A stretch of DNA of 64,000 nt from Paracoccaceae bacterium (GCA_020446815.1 JAGRDY010000008.1:216768-280767); one strand, 5' to 3'; positions 9,011-18,960 are shown, counted from the stretch's first letter. Made by a program: numbers and translations. The notes: generated from the letters alone by a model not told the origin.

Positions 9011-9110
9011 GTGGCGCTCCCAGCTTCCGCTGTCATCGGCAGGCCGGAAATTGCTTGCCAGTTGCGGTCAAACCGATACTTTCGGGGGATAAAAAAACGG
9101 GAGGAAGAAG

Positions 9111-10088
9111 ATGAAGTTTGTTGGAACCCTGATTTCGACGGCCGCCCTTGCGGCCGGATTGGCCTTTTTCGGGGGGGCCGCCGCGGCGCAGGAATGCCCG
9201 CATGGCGATCTGGACAAGCGGTTTTGCGATGTCGATGGCGATCTGATCGCGGATATTCCGACAGATCCGGCACAACAGGTCGATCCGGACACCCTGATTT
9301 TCGCCTATACTCCGGTCGAAGATCCGGCCGTTTACAAGACTGCATGGGCGGATTTTCTGACCTATCTTGAAAAGGAAACGGGAAAGAAAGTTGTGTTTTT
9401 CCCGGTTCAGAACAACGCGGCCCAGATCGAGGCGATGCGCTCTGGCCGGTTGCATATTGCGGGTTTCAACACCGGCTCGAACCCTCTGGCCGTCAACTGC
9501 GCCGGATTCCGGCCCTTCACCATCATGGCGTCTCCTGACGGCTCGTTCGGGTATGAGATGGAAATCATCACCTATCCCGGCTCCGGCATCGAGAAGATGG
9601 AGGATATAAAGGGCAGGAAGCTGGCCTTCACGGCGCCGACCTCGAATTCCGGGTTCAAGGCGCCTTCGGCAATCCTGAAAGCCGATTACGATCTGCTGCC
9701 GGATCGCGATTTCGAGCCGGTTTTCTCTGGCAAGCACGACAATTCCGTTCTCGGTGTCGCCAACAAGGACTATCCGGCCGCGGCCATCGCCAATTCGGTC
9801 ATGACCCGGATGTTCGAGCGCGGTGTCGTTGACCGTGATCAGATCGTGACGCTTTACAAATCGCAAACCTTTCCGACCACCGGATACGGTGTCGTCTATA
9901 ATCTGACGCCGGAGTTGCAGGAGAAGATCAAGAACGCCTTCTTCAGCTTCAACTGGGAGGGAACCTCGCTTCAAGAAGAATTCCAGAAGAATGGCGAAGG
10001 CCAGTTCCTGCCGATCACCTACAAGGAATATTGGGATGTGATCCGCAAGATCGACAAGGCCAACGACGTCTCCTACGCCTGCAAGTGA
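9111..10088 (+). CDS. phnD: Phosphonate/phosphate-type ABC transporter periplasmic binding protein
   Basis: This 325-residue protein has a signal peptide (LISTAALAAGLAFFGGAAAAQ) and a PhnD-like fold: FAYTPVEDPAVY, FFPVQNNAAQIEAMRSG, AGFNTGSNPLAVNC and the ligand-loop-like FTAPTSNSGFKAPSAIL. Two cysteines soon after the cleavage site (ECPHGDLDKRFCD) may form a disulfide. The protein would capture phosphonates, phosphite or a related oxyanion and deliver them to the PhnE permeases. GGGAGGAAG sits just before the ATG. It is the first gene of phnD-phnC-phnE1-phnE2, with an intercistronic hairpin before phnC. The exact ligand is not readable from sequence; 2-aminoethylphosphonate is attractive because its degradation genes are nearby. 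Confidence 0.9.
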   Translation: MKFVGTLISTAALAAGLAFFGGAAAAQECPHGDLDKRFCDVDGDLIADIPTDPAQQVDPDTLIFAYTPVEDPAVYKTAWADFLTYLEKETGKKVVFFPVQNNAAQIEAMRSGRLHIAGFNTGSNPLAVNCAGFRPFTIMASPDGSFGYEMEIITYPGSGIEKMEDIKGRKLAFTAPTSNSGFKAPSAILKADYDLLPDRDFEPVFSGKHDNSVLGVANKDYPAAAIANSVMTRMFERGVVDRDQIVTLYKSQTFPTTGYGVVYNLTPELQEKIKNAFFSFNWEGTSLQEEFQKNGEGQFLPITYKEYWDVIRKIDKANDVSYACK

Positions 10089-10097
10089 CCTGACAAC

Positions 10098-10130
10098 AAA
10101 GGGCGGCACGGCGTGATCCGGGCCGCCTTT
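10098..10130 (+). repeat. Intercistronic hairpin between phnD and phnC
   Basis: AAAGGGCGGC and GCCGCCTTT form a stem of about nine pairs with one bulged G around a 14-base loop. It sits between phnD and phnC. Such hairpins after binding-protein genes commonly protect the upstream message or partly terminate transcription, which keeps the binding protein in excess; that role is an inference here. Confidence 0.6.
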
Positions 10131-10154
10131 CAAGAACAAGAGCAGGGGACAGGC

Positions 10155-10946
10155 ATGCTGCGGCTGGAAAAGCTGACCAAAACCTATCGCACTGGCGACA
10201 TGGCGCTGAAGGCCGTCGATCTGGAAATCCCGCAAGGCCAGGTGCTTGCGCTGATCGGGCCATCGGGTGCGGGTAAATCGACGCTGATCCGATGTATCAA
10301 CCGGCTGGTGGAACCGACCAGCGGCAAGGTCTGGCTGGGCGATGTCGAACTCACCCATCTTGGCGCCGCCGCGTTGCGCCGCGAGCGCCGCCGAATGGGC
10401 ATGATCTTTCAGGAATACGCGCTGGTTGAACGGCTGACGGTGATGGAGAACGTTCTGTCGGGCAGGCTGGGCTATGTCGGCTTCTGGCGCAGCTTTACCC
10501 GCAGGTTTCCGCAAACCGATGTCGACGAAGCGTTTCGCTTGCTCGATCGGGTGGGCCTGCTGGAAATGGCCGACAAGCGCGCCGATGAATTGTCGGGCGG
10601 TCAGCGCCAGCGCGTCGGCATCTGCCGCGCGTTGATCCAGAACCCGGCACTTTTGCTCGTCGATGAACCGACCGCATCTCTCGATCCCAAGACCAGCCGC
10701 CAGATCATGCGGCTGATATGCGAACTTTGCGCCGAACGCGGGTTGGCGGCGATCATCAACATTCACGATGTTGCGCTGGCGCAAATGTTTGTCCAGCGCG
10801 TCATCGGGCTAAGGCTGGGTGCCGTCGAATTCGATGGGCCGCCCGACGCGCTGAGCCCGGATGTTCTGACGACGATCTATGGTGAGGAAGATTGGCAGGC
10901 GACGATCCGCAAGGTTGAGGATGAAGAGGAAGAGGCACTGGCATGA
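10155..10946 (+). CDS. phnC: Phosphonate ABC transporter ATP-binding protein
   Basis: This 263-residue ABC ATPase has Walker [10 protein letters not shown], signature LSGGQRQRV, Walker [13 protein letters not shown] and the switch His in INIHDV. The PhnC family is recognised by its position and by segments such as [19 protein letters not shown]. It energises import through the two PhnE permeases at the cytoplasmic face of the inner membrane. The ATG at 10155 follows AGGGGACAGG. Its stop overlaps the start of phnE1 (ATGA), indicating translational coupling. Confidence 0.92.
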   Translation: MLRLEKLTKTYRTGDMALKAVDLEIPQGQVLALIGPSGAGKSTLIRCINRLVEPTSGKVWLGDVELTHLGAAALRRERRRMGMIFQEYALVERLTVMENVLSGRLGYVGFWRSFTRRFPQTDVDEAFRLLDRVGLLEMADKRADELSGGQRQRVGICRALIQNPALLLVDEPTASLDPKTSRQIMRLICELCAERGLAAIINIHDVALAQMFVQRVIGLRLGAVEFDGPPDALSPDVLTTIYGEEDWQATIRKVEDEEEEALA

Positions 10947-11758
10947 GCACCGCTACCCTCGATGCGTGCATCGGAAGGCGCTGGCGCAAGCCACCGATGA
11001 TCAGGCGGGCATGGCTGCGCTGGGGTCTTTCCATCGGGGCTGTCGTCTATCTGGTCGCGGCCATCTCGTCGATCGAGGTAAACTGGGCGCGCGTCTACGA
11101 AGGGCTTGACCGCGGAGCAGCGTTCATCGCTTCTTTTGCACGGCCGGATTTCATCAGCCGTTGGGGCGGCATATGGGAAGGGATGGTGGAAAGCGTGGTG
11201 ATGACGGTCGCTTCCACGGTTGTCGGCATTGCCATATCGGTTCCCATCGGCCTTGGTGCAGCCCGCAACATCGCACCTTTGCCTGTCTATCTGATCTGCC
11301 GCGGCATCGTCGCACTCAGCCGGGCCTTGCAGGAAATCATCGTGGCCATTCTGCTGGTGGCGATTTTCGGCTTCGGTCCGCTGGCCGGGTTTCTGACACT
11401 ATCCTTTGCCACCATCGGCTTTCTGTCCAAGTTACTGGCCGAAGACATCGAATCGATGGACAAATCTCAGGCAGAAGCCGTGCGCGCCACCGGGTCGCGC
11501 TGGTGGCAATGGATCAATTACGGTGTGCAGCCGCAGGTGATGCCGCGCCTCATCGGGCTGTCAATGTACCGTCTGGATATCAATTTCCGCGAAAGCGCCA
11601 TTCTTGGGCTCGTGGGTGCCGGCGGCATCGGCGCGACGCTGAACACAGCCTTCGACCGCTATGAATTCGATACGGCGGCCGCGATTCTGTTGTTGATCAT
11701 CGGTACGGTCATGATGCTTGAATACCTGTCGGGCATCATCAGGGCGCAGGTTCAGTAA
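10943..11758 (+). CDS. phnE: Phosphonate ABC transporter permease 1
   Basis: This 271-residue inner-membrane protein has about six hydrophobic segments and the PhnE-type cytoplasmic coupling loop [20 protein letters not shown]. It continues with [20 protein letters not shown], characteristic of the family. It overlaps phnC by four bases at the 5' end and shares one base (TAATG) with the next permease gene. Two different PhnE-like permeases probably form a heterodimeric channel. Confidence 0.92.
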   Translation: MSTATLDACIGRRWRKPPMIRRAWLRWGLSIGAVVYLVAAISSIEVNWARVYEGLDRGAAFIASFARPDFISRWGGIWEGMVESVVMTVASTVVGIAISVPIGLGAARNIAPLPVYLICRGIVALSRALQEIIVAILLVAIFGFGPLAGFLTLSFATIGFLSKLLAEDIESMDKSQAEAVRATGSRWWQWINYGVQPQVMPRLIGLSMYRLDINFRESAILGLVGAGGIGATLNTAFDRYEFDTAAAILLLIIGTVMMLEYLSGIIRAQVQ

Positions 11759-12576
11759 TGCCGATCGTAACTCATTCCGATGGCCGGCAGGGCTGGCAGC
11801 GGCGCGACACCAAGGCCCGGATGCTGCGCTGGTTTGGCTGGCTTATCGGCGTTGCCGCCTTTGTCTGGTGCTGGAACCGGATATCGGAAACGACGACCTG
11901 GTTCTTCGTCTGGGACGCGCCACGCATCGCAGGCGACATCCTGGGCCGCGCAACACCGCCGCGCTGGTCCTATATCGACAAGCTCTGGTGGCCGATCTGG
12001 GACACTCTCAACATTGCCACCCTGGGCACCATCGGCGCGTTGATCATGGCTGTTCCGGTGGCCTTCATGGCGGCGCGAAATACCACCCCGTCACGGCTGT
12101 TCGTCCGGCCCCTGGCGCTTTTGATCATCGTTGCCACGCGGTCGATCAACTCGCTGATATGGGCGCTGCTGCTCATCGCCATCATCGGGCCGGGGGTTTT
12201 CGCCGGTGTCGTGGCCATCGCCATCCGTTCGATCGGTTTTTGCGCCAAGCTGCTTTATGAGGCGATCGAGGAAATCGACCATACCCAAGTCGAGGCGATA
12301 ACGGCCACCGGCGCCAGCCGCTGGCAGGTGATGGCCTACGGCATCGTTCCACAGGTGATGCCCGCCTTCGCGGGGATCTCGGTGTTCCGATGGGATATCA
12401 ATATCCGCGAATCAACCGTACTGGGCCTGGTCGGCGCAGGTGGGATCGGCCTGCAACTCTCGGCGTCGCTCAATACGCTGGCATGGCCGCAAGTGTCCTT
12501 GATCCTGTTGGTGATCCTGCTGGCGGTGGGCATCAGCGAATGGGTTTCGGCAAAGGTGCGTGGCGCCATCATCTGA
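11758..12576 (+). CDS. phnE: Phosphonate ABC transporter permease 2
   Basis: This 272-residue paralogue of the preceding permease has several hydrophobic helices, a coupling loop (VEAITATGASRWQVMAYGIV) and the [19 protein letters not shown] signature. Its start overlaps the stop of the first permease gene by one base. It probably completes the membrane channel of the importer. A short run of direct 12-base repeats follows the stop codon before the aminotransferase gene. Confidence 0.92.
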   Translation: MPIVTHSDGRQGWQRRDTKARMLRWFGWLIGVAAFVWCWNRISETTTWFFVWDAPRIAGDILGRATPPRWSYIDKLWWPIWDTLNIATLGTIGALIMAVPVAFMAARNTTPSRLFVRPLALLIIVATRSINSLIWALLLIAIIGPGVFAGVVAIAIRSIGFCAKLLYEAIEEIDHTQVEAITATGASRWQVMAYGIVPQVMPAFAGISVFRWDINIRESTVLGLVGAGGIGLQLSASLNTLAWPQVSLILLVILLAVGISEWVSAKVRGAII

Positions 12577-12580
12577 GACC

Positions 12581-12614
12581 ATCGGCACCGGGATCGGCAC
12601 CGGGATCGGCACCG
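12581..12614. repeat. Tandem 12-base repeat (ATCGGCACCGGG, about 2.8 copies)
   Basis: ATCGGCACCGGG occurs at 12581-12592 and 12593-12604, with a partial third copy to 12614, between phnE2 and the aminotransferase gene. It looks like a slipped-strand expansion in non-coding DNA. The copy number may vary between strains; no function is evident. Confidence 0.85.
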
Positions 12615-12680
12615 TTATGATATTGAGCCGCCCTCGCAAGAAGGATATGGCTCTGCCAGAGCATTCCGATGGAGAATTAA

Positions 12681-13952
12681 ATGAAAAACGCTGAGATCGA
12701 AACCCGCCGCCAGTCCGCCATGTCGCGCGGTGTCGGCGTGATGACGCAAATCTACGCCGATCGGGCCGAGAATGCCGAAATATGGGATGCGGAAGGCAAC
12801 CGATATATCGACTTTGCGAGCGGTATTGCGGTTTTGAACACCGGTCACCGCCACCCCAGGGTCATCGCCGCGGTCAAGGCTCAGATCGACAGGTTTACCC
12901 ATACCTGCCATCAGGTAGTGCCTTACGAGAATTATGTGCGGCTGGCCGAACGGCTGAACGGCCTGGTACTGGGCAAGGGCGAAAAGAAGTCGATTTTCGT
13001 GACAACCGGCGCCGAGGCGGTTGAAAACGCCGTCAAGATCGCCCGCGCCGCCACCGGGCGCCCCGCTGTGATCGCCTTTTCCGGCGCGTTCCATGGCCGT
13101 ACCTTCATGGGCATGGCGTTGACGGGCAAGGTCGTGCCCTACAAGGTCGGGTTCGGGGCGATGCCGAATGATGTTTTTCATGTACCCTTTCCGGTGCCGC
13201 TGCACGGTGTCTCGGTCCAGCAGTCGCTTGATACGCTCAACTATCTCTTCAAGGCGGATGTCGATCCCAAGCGCGTGGCCGCAATCATTGTGGAGCCGGT
13301 GCAGGGCGAAGGTGGATTCTATGAGGCCCCGCGCGATTTCATAAGCAAACTGCGGGAAATCTGCGATGAACACGGGATTTTGCTGATCGCCGATGAGGTT
13401 CAGACCGGGTTCGCGCGGACAGGCAAGATGTTCGCGATGGAACATCATGATGTTTCACCGGACCTGACAACAATGGCCAAATCGCTGGCCGGTGGCTTTC
13501 CGCTGGCCGCCGTGACGGGGCGGGCCGAAATCATGGATGCGCCTGCGCCCGGCGGCCTGGGCGGCACCTACGGCGGCAGCCCCCTGGGCATTGCCGCAGC
13601 CAATGCGGTACTCGATGTGATTGAGGAAGAAGGGCTGTGCGACCGGGCCAACCAGCTTGGCAGCCGTCTCAAACAGCATCTGGCGAGCTTGCGCGACGAT
13701 GTACCCGAAATTGCCGATATCCGCGGCCCCGGCTTCATGAATGCGGTCGAATTCAATGTCGGCGGCAAGCCGAGCGCCGATTTCGCCGGAAAGGTCCGGG
13801 CCGAGGCGCTGAAACGCGGTCTGCTGCTTCTGACTTGCGGGGTTTACGGCAATGTGGTGCGCTTCCTGTCGCCGATAACCATTCAGGATACCGTATTCAC
13901 CGAGGCGCTGGGCAAGCTCGAAGAATCCATTCGCGCCGCCCGCAAGGGCTGA
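12681..13952 (+). CDS. gabT: Class III PLP aminotransferase, 4-aminobutyrate--2-oxoglutarate type
   Basis: This 423-residue protein matches GABA transaminase in length and motifs: ASGIAVLNTGHRHPRV near the start, TTGAEAVENAVKIAR for PLP-phosphate binding, IIVEPVQGEGGF, LLIADEVQTGFARTG, and the PLP lysine in TMAKSLAGGFPL. It would move the amino group of 4-aminobutyrate (or a similar omega-amine such as 5-aminovalerate) to 2-oxoglutarate, giving a semialdehyde. It follows the phosphonate importer on the same strand after about 100 bases. An amine-bearing phosphonate as indirect link is possible but unproven. No succinate-semialdehyde dehydrogenase is adjacent. Confidence 0.85.
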   Translation: MKNAEIETRRQSAMSRGVGVMTQIYADRAENAEIWDAEGNRYIDFASGIAVLNTGHRHPRVIAAVKAQIDRFTHTCHQVVPYENYVRLAERLNGLVLGKGEKKSIFVTTGAEAVENAVKIARAATGRPAVIAFSGAFHGRTFMGMALTGKVVPYKVGFGAMPNDVFHVPFPVPLHGVSVQQSLDTLNYLFKADVDPKRVAAIIVEPVQGEGGFYEAPRDFISKLREICDEHGILLIADEVQTGFARTGKMFAMEHHDVSPDLTTMAKSLAGGFPLAAVTGRAEIMDAPAPGGLGGTYGGSPLGIAAANAVLDVIEEEGLCDRANQLGSRLKQHLASLRDDVPEIADIRGPGFMNAVEFNVGGKPSADFAGKVRAEALKRGLLLLTCGVYGNVVRFLSPITIQDTVFTEALGKLEESIRAARKG

Positions 13953-14278
13953 ACCCGCAGCCAGCCATTATCCGGCGAAAGCGCGCGCGAAGCGACGGTT
14001 TTCATCATGCCGCCTGTGTGACGCGGCGCGATGTCGCCGGCGGATTTCGTCGCCGCGCCATGAAAGGGGTAAGGCAGACGGCGGCGCGAGCGTCGGCCGA
14101 AGCTCCATCGCGTGGCAGTGACTGGCCCATACGCGAATTCTCACTTTGAAAGGGCGCAAGGGCCAATGTTTTCCCCAGGCAAGTTTTTGGTGGCGAAGGA
14201 AGGGCTGTACCGCCGGATTGCACGACAGGTACGAACCGGTAGGATGGGTGCGTCGGGCAAGAGAATTCGGACCCATCC
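13953..14278. other. Non-coding gap before the lytic transglycosylase gene
   Basis: These 326 bases hold no frame that I can support as a gene. The only structure I see is the hairpin at the right end next to the transglycosylase ATG. No terminator with a T-run is seen after the aminotransferase. Confidence 0.5.
14242..14278 (+). promoter_or_regulatory. Hairpin ending directly at the transglycosylase start codon
   Basis: GGATGGGT (14242-14249) and ACCCATCC (14271-14278) are perfect 8-base complements around a 21-base loop, and the ATG follows at 14279. In mRNA the stem would bury the bases just before the start codon, where the only weak ribosome-site candidate (CGGA) lies. This could limit translation, but may be chance. 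Confidence 0.5.
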
Positions 14279-15424
14279 ATGCGCATATCGCGACGTAGTT
14301 TCGGAATGAGTATCCTGGCCCTTGCGCTTGGCGGATGCGGCAGGCCGGGGCCATTGCGGGTTGTCGCCTCCGGCCCGGCGGTCGTGGCCGCTGATCTTCG
14401 GCCTGTCGCGAACAAGGGTTATGATGCCTGGGTGGCAGCGTTTCGCACCCGCGCGGGCCGGCATGGCCTGTCAGAGGCGACGCTCATGACGGGGTTTCGC
14501 GGGGCGGGGTATCTGCCCGGCGCGGTCACGCGCGACCGAAACCAGACGGAATTCAGCCGTAGCCTGGAGGATTACCTGTCCATCGCCGCCTCGGATGAGC
14601 GCATCAGAAAGGGCCGCGCCGCCTTTGCCCGGAATCGGGGCACATTCGCGGCGCTGGAGGCCAGATACGGTGTTGACGCCGAAATCATCGCGGCGATCTG
14701 GGGGCTGGAGAGCTTTTATGGCGAACGCCGGGGTGACGTGCCGGTTATTTCGGCCACCTCGACACTGGCCTATGACGGGCGGCGCAGGGCGTTCTTCGAA
14801 CGACAGCTCATCGCGGCGCTGAGCATTCTGCAAGACGGCGATGTCACAGCGAACCACCTGACCGGAAGCTGGGCCGGGGCGATGGGGCATACACAGTTCA
14901 TTCCGACCTCTTATCAGGCTTATGCGGTCGATTTTACCGGTGATGGGCGGCGCGACATCTGGTCCGACGATCCCAGCGACGCGCTGGCTTCGACCGCCGC
15001 CTATCTTGCGCGCAACGGATGGGTGCGGGGGCTGCATTGGGGCGGCGAGCTGGGGGCGGGTGCGGCTGCAGGCGATATCCTTCAGCCCCAGCCAGGCGGG
15101 CCGCGCTTTGCCGTGACAAACAATTTCGCCGTGATCAAGCGGTACAACCATTCGGATGCCTATGCGATCGGGGTGGGGCATCTTGCCGACAGGATCGCCG
15201 GGGCGGGGCCGCTGCGCGGCGGCTTTCCACCCGATGCCAACGGCATGACCAAGAAAGACCGCATTTCACTGCAGCGGCGGCTGACCGCCGCCGGCTTCGA
15301 CGCTGGCGGCAGCGATGGCGTGATCGGCCCCGATACCCGCCGCGCGATCAGCGCCTATCAGGCCAGCCGTGGCTTGCCGGTAACGGGAGAGCCGTCGCTG
15401 ACGTTGCTGCGCAACCTCGGCTAG
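14279..15424 (+). CDS. Lytic murein transglycosylase lipoprotein, MltB-like (SLT family 2), with peptidoglycan-binding domain
   Basis: This 381-residue protein starts with a lipoprotein signal (SRRSFGMSILALALGGCG): a twin-Arg-like start and an LGGC lipobox. The catalytic domain has AAIWGLESFYGERRG with the expected catalytic glutamate, then GSWAGAMGHTQFIPTSYQAY. The C-terminal 65 residues form a PG_binding_1 domain (LQRRLTAAGFDAGGSDGVIG ... AISAYQASRG). It cleaves glycan strands to 1,6-anhydro-muropeptides from the outer-membrane inner face. The N-terminal RRSF pattern could also allow Tat export. It stands alone between the aminotransferase and the convergent tdh-kbl operon. Confidence 0.9.
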   Translation: MRISRRSFGMSILALALGGCGRPGPLRVVASGPAVVAADLRPVANKGYDAWVAAFRTRAGRHGLSEATLMTGFRGAGYLPGAVTRDRNQTEFSRSLEDYLSIAASDERIRKGRAAFARNRGTFAALEARYGVDAEIIAAIWGLESFYGERRGDVPVISATSTLAYDGRRRAFFERQLIAALSILQDGDVTANHLTGSWAGAMGHTQFIPTSYQAYAVDFTGDGRRDIWSDDPSDALASTAAYLARNGWVRGLHWGGELGAGAAAGDILQPQPGGPRFAVTNNFAVIKRYNHSDAYAIGVGHLADRIAGAGPLRGGFPPDANGMTKKDRISLQRRLTAAGFDAGGSDGVIGPDTRRAISAYQASRGLPVTGEPSLTLLRNLG

Positions 15425-15651
15425 CGCGGTATCTGCCGGATCAAGCGAGGGGGTCACTCCGCCCCTGTTCGGCAGTGCGGCCCGAAACGGCATGATGCGC
15501 CGATGGCAGTTCTTGGGCTGCTTGTCATTGGCGAATGCCGAGATGGCTGAAAAAAGCGCGCGCCGGAATGGGTTTTCGCCCGGCAGAGTTCTGATGTATT
15601 GCCCGGATCGCAAGCGGTCATCGGCCTTGCGCCGGACCGGGGGCAACGCAA

Positions 15652-16689
15652 TCATCCCCAGTCGAGCACCACCTTGCCGCTCTTGCCCGACCGCATCACG
15701 GCGAAACCCGCCTCGAATTCGTCGACATCGAAGCGATGGGTGATCACCTTTCTGACGTCGAGCCCGTTTTGCAGCATTGCGATCATCTTGTACCAGGTTT
15801 CGAAAATCTCGCGCCCATAGACGCCCTTGATGGTGATCGCCTTGAAGACGATGCGGCTCCAGTCGACCGGGGACTTTCCGGGCGGGATGCCCAGCATCGC
15901 GATGCGGCCGCCCATCACCATTGCCTCGACCATCTGATCCAGGGCTGCCTGATTGCCGGACATTTCCATGCCGACATCGAAACCCTGTTTCATCTTGAGC
16001 CGGGCAATCACGTCTTTGAGATCCTCATCGGTCACGTTGACCGGCACGACATCGACCACCTCTGCGGCCAGCGCCAAACGCGCCGGGTTGACGTCGGTAA
16101 TCACCACATGGCGCGCGCCGACATGGCGGGCGATGGCCCCGGCCATGATGCCGATCGGCCCCGCCCCGGTGATCATCACGTCCTCGCCCACCATGTCAAA
16201 GCTGAGCGCCGTGTGCACGGCGTTGCCCAAGGGGTCGAGAATGGCGCCGATATCGTCGTCGATCTCATCCGGCAAAGGCACCACATTGAAAGCCGGCAGG
16301 CGTAGATACTGGGCAAAGGCCCCCGGCTCATTCACACCGATACCACGCGTGGCCGGATCAAGGTGAAACTTTCCGGCCCGCGACTGGCGGCTTTGCTTGC
16401 CGATCAGATGGCCTTCGCCGGAACATCGCTGGCCAATGCTCAGGCCCTCCACATTGCGGCCCAGTTCGACAATTTCACCCGCGAATTCATGCCCCGTGAC
16501 CAATGGTATCGGTACTGTCCTGGCCGCCCACTCATCCCAGTTCCAGATATGGATATCGGTACCGCAGATGCCGGTCTTGCGGATGCGGATCAGGACATCA
16601 TCGGGCCCTATTTCCGGCACCGGACGGCGCTCCATCCACAGGCCGGGTTCGGGTCTGGCCTTGACCAGCGCCTTCATCTCGTTCGACAT
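15652..16689 (-). CDS. tdh: L-threonine 3-dehydrogenase lacking the structural-zinc cysteines
   Basis: This 345-residue zinc alcohol dehydrogenase oxidises L-threonine to 2-amino-3-ketobutyrate with NAD+. It aligns closely with E. coli Tdh: [17 protein letters not shown] with catalytic-zinc Cys42, TGHEFAG with His67 and Glu68, [13 protein letters not shown] for NAD binding, and [12 protein letters not shown]. The segment that in E. coli carries four structural-zinc cysteines (GHITCGHCRNCRGGRTHLC) reads [19 protein letters not shown], with all four replaced and no gap. Its start overlaps the stop of kbl (ATGA), so the two are coupled and the ketobutyrate passes directly to Kbl. Confidence 0.95.
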   Translation of the reverse strand: MSNEMKALVKARPEPGLWMERRPVPEIGPDDVLIRIRKTGICGTDIHIWNWDEWAARTVPIPLVTGHEFAGEIVELGRNVEGLSIGQRCSGEGHLIGKQSRQSRAGKFHLDPATRGIGVNEPGAFAQYLRLPAFNVVPLPDEIDDDIGAILDPLGNAVHTALSFDMVGEDVMITGAGPIGIMAGAIARHVGARHVVITDVNPARLALAAEVVDVVPVNVTDEDLKDVIARLKMKQGFDVGMEMSGNQAALDQMVEAMVMGGRIAMLGIPPGKSPVDWSRIVFKAITIKGVYGREIFETWYKMIAMLQNGLDVRKVITHRFDVDEFEAGFAVMRSGKSGKVVLDWG

Positions 16690-17900
16690 CAGAGTGCCCC
16701 CACCGCTTTGCCGGCGCCACGAAAGGCGTCCAGAGCGAAATCCAGATCATCGCGAGTCAGCCGCGCGTTCATCTGTGTCCTTATCCGGGCCTGTCCCTTG
16801 GGCACCACCGGGAAAAAGAATCCCGCAACATAGATGCCTCGCTCGAACAATTCTGCTGCGAGGCGCTGCGACAGGGCTGCGTCTCCCAACATCACCGGCA
16901 CGATCGGATGTTCGCCCGGCAACAGCCGGAATCCCGCATCGGCGAGACCTGCCCGCCAATAGGCGGCGTTGTCGAAAAGCCGCGCGCGCAGATCGTCGGC
17001 CGCCTCGACCAGATCGAGCGCGGCAAGCCCGGCGGCCACCACGGCAGGCGGCAACGCGTTGGAAAAAAGATAGGGCCTTGCGCGCTGGCGCAAGAGATCC
17101 ACCACGGCCTGTGGCCCGGCGACAAACCCGCCGAGAGCCCCGCCCAACGCCTTGCCAAGCGTGCCCGTCATGATATCGACCTTGCCCTCGACCCCTGCAT
17201 GATGGGGCGTGCCCCTGCCCTTTGGCCCCATGAACCCGGTGGCATGGCAATCATCTACCATAACCAAGGCACCATATCTTTCGGCCAGTTCGGTGATCTC
17301 GGCCAGTTCGGCCAGATAGCCGTCCATCGAAAACACGCCGTCGGTAGCGATCATGATGAACCGTGCGCCTGCATCGCGCGCCTCGACCAGCCGCGCCTCC
17401 AGTTCATCCATGTTCGAATTGGCGTAACGGTAACGCTGTGCCTTGCAAAGCCGGATACCGTCGATGACAGAGGCGTGGTTCAAGGCGTCGGATATGATCG
17501 CATCTTCCGGGCCCAGAAGCGGCTCGAACAAACCACCGTTGGCGTCAAAGCAGGCGGCAAATAGAATGGAATCGTCCTTGCCGAGAAACCGGGCCAGCCG
17601 GATCTCCAACGCGCGATGAAGATCTTGGGTGCCGCAAATGAACCGAACCGAAGCCATCCCGTAGCCATGATCGTCCATCGCCTTTTTTGCCGCCGCGATC
17701 AGCGCCGGATGGTTGGCAAGCCCGAGATAATTATTGGCGCAAAGGTTGACGATCCCGTCGCGCCGCGCCGCGCCGCTACCCACGGAAATCCGGCTCCCCT
17801 GCGGTGAAGTGATCAAGCGTTCATGCTTTGTCAGGCCAGCGTCGCTGATCCCGGCAAGCACCTGACCCAGATGATCCAGAAAACCGCCCCTGTCGGACAT
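16689..17900 (-). CDS. kbl: Glycine C-acetyltransferase (2-amino-3-ketobutyrate CoA ligase)
   Basis: This 403-residue alpha-oxoamine synthase cleaves 2-amino-3-ketobutyrate with CoA to glycine and acetyl-CoA. Family motifs include [56 protein letters not shown] and the PLP lysine in [13 protein letters not shown]. The ATG at 17900 has GGAGGAA about nine bases upstream. It is the first gene of the kbl-tdh operon, which makes glycine and acetyl-CoA from threonine. A LysR regulator gene lies upstream on the same strand about 65 bases away. Confidence 0.95.
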   Translation of the reverse strand: MSDRGGFLDHLGQVLAGISDAGLTKHERLITSPQGSRISVGSGAARRDGIVNLCANNYLGLANHPALIAAAKKAMDDHGYGMASVRFICGTQDLHRALEIRLARFLGKDDSILFAACFDANGGLFEPLLGPEDAIISDALNHASVIDGIRLCKAQRYRYANSNMDELEARLVEARDAGARFIMIATDGVFSMDGYLAELAEITELAERYGALVMVDDCHATGFMGPKGRGTPHHAGVEGKVDIMTGTLGKALGGALGGFVAGPQAVVDLLRQRARPYLFSNALPPAVVAAGLAALDLVEAADDLRARLFDNAAYWRAGLADAGFRLLPGEHPIVPVMLGDAALSQRLAAELFERGIYVAGFFFPVVPKGQARIRTQMNARLTRDDLDFALDAFRGAGKAVGAL

Positions 17901-17965
17901 TGCTACAAATTCCTCCGGTAATGCGGGCCGTTCCTTCAACAGGGTGATCCGCCTTCCGCAAAAGG

Positions 17966-18883
17966 TCAACGGGGCAGATATTCAATGCGGTCAGGATCAG
18001 CGGCTTCGGCAAGCAACCATTCCTTGAAGGCCTGGAGCGGCGGATACCAGGCCCCGACACTGGGCCAGACAAGAAAATAGCTTCCGTCGCCCTGCACCGG
18101 TTCACCCCAGGCGGCAACCAGCCGGCCGTCGGCCAGTTCCGGCTTGGCCAGAAATTCCGGCAGCAGCGCCACGCCCAGCCCGTGGATCGTGGCCTGGATC
18201 ATCGGGGCAAACTGATCGAACAGCATACCCTGCGGCACCGGGCCACCGACCCCGTGATGGGCAAACCAGGATGCCCAGGCGCCGGGCCGGGTTTCCAGTT
18301 GCAGCAATGGCTGGCCGATCAGGTCATTCGGTTGCGACAAGGGATGGGCGGCCAGAAACCCCGGCGCACAGGTGGCGATCAACTGTTCGTCAAACAGTTT
18401 CGCCGCCCCGGCCTGAGACCAGGTGTCAGCACCAAAATGGATGGCGGCGTCAAAACCTTCCTCCTCGAAATCGAATGGCTTCACCCTGGTTCCGAGATTG
18501 ATGGTGATGCCGGGATGTTCCGCCAGAAACCGGGACAGTCGCGGCGCCAGCCAGCGGGTTCCGAAAGTCGGCAGGATCGCCAGCGACAGGGTGCCTCCGC
18601 CGGTGTTCGAGCGCACCCGCATCGAGCCGCGTGAAATGAGATCGAGCGCCTTGACCACATCGCGGGCATAGGCCAGCGCATGATCGGTCGGCACCAGCCG
18701 CCGCCGGTCACGCAGGAACAATGTGACCCCCAACTGGATTTCAAGATTCTGGATCAGCCGGCTGACGGCCCCTTGGGTGAGGTCGAGATCACGAGCCGCG
18801 GCCAATGTCGAACCGGTACGGCAGACGGCTTCGAACGCCGCCAGCAGGCTGATCGAGGGCAAAAGGCGCCTTGGAGTTGCCAT
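17966..18883 (-). CDS. LysR-type regulator of the GcvA/GcdR group
   Basis: This 305-residue protein has an N-terminal winged helix-turn-helix ([21 protein letters not shown] then [20 protein letters not shown]) and a LysR effector domain. The [17 protein letters not shown] start is typical of the GcvA-like branch. It is divergent from gcdH with a 136-base gap, the classic arrangement for a LysR protein that controls its neighbour, so it is probably the activator of glutaryl-CoA/lysine catabolism. It is also upstream of kbl-tdh on the same strand. I prefer the ATG at 18883 over that at 18913 because GGAA precedes it and homologues start near PRRLLPS. Confidence 0.85.
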   Translation of the reverse strand: MATPRRLLPSISLLAAFEAVCRTGSTLAAARDLDLTQGAVSRLIQNLEIQLGVTLFLRDRRRLVPTDHALAYARDVVKALDLISRGSMRVRSNTGGGTLSLAILPTFGTRWLAPRLSRFLAEHPGITINLGTRVKPFDFEEEGFDAAIHFGADTWSQAGAAKLFDEQLIATCAPGFLAAHPLSQPNDLIGQPLLQLETRPGAWASWFAHHGVGGPVPQGMLFDQFAPMIQATIHGLGVALLPEFLAKPELADGRLVAAWGEPVQGDGSYFLVWPSVGAWYPPLQAFKEWLLAEAADPDRIEYLPR

Positions 18884-18948
18884 GTATTTCCATAACTCAT
18901 AGTTTTGCGCCAAATTAGCGATGGATAGGCCGGATTGAAAGGCGCATA

Positions 18949-18960
18949 ATACATATGTAT
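18949..18960. promoter_or_regulatory. Palindrome in the LysR-gcdH divergent promoter region
   Basis: ATACATATGTAT is a perfect 12-base palindrome in the AT-richest part of the gap, about 60 bases before the gcdH start. It could be part of the LysR-type operator. A second, imperfect palindrome (TTTTGCGCCAAA) lies about 45 bases to its left. Confidence 0.4.

Noticed and set aside
9026-9050. PhoB box before phnD (CTGTCAT present)
   Set aside because: Only one half-site is convincing; the second repeat at the right 11-base spacing is missing.
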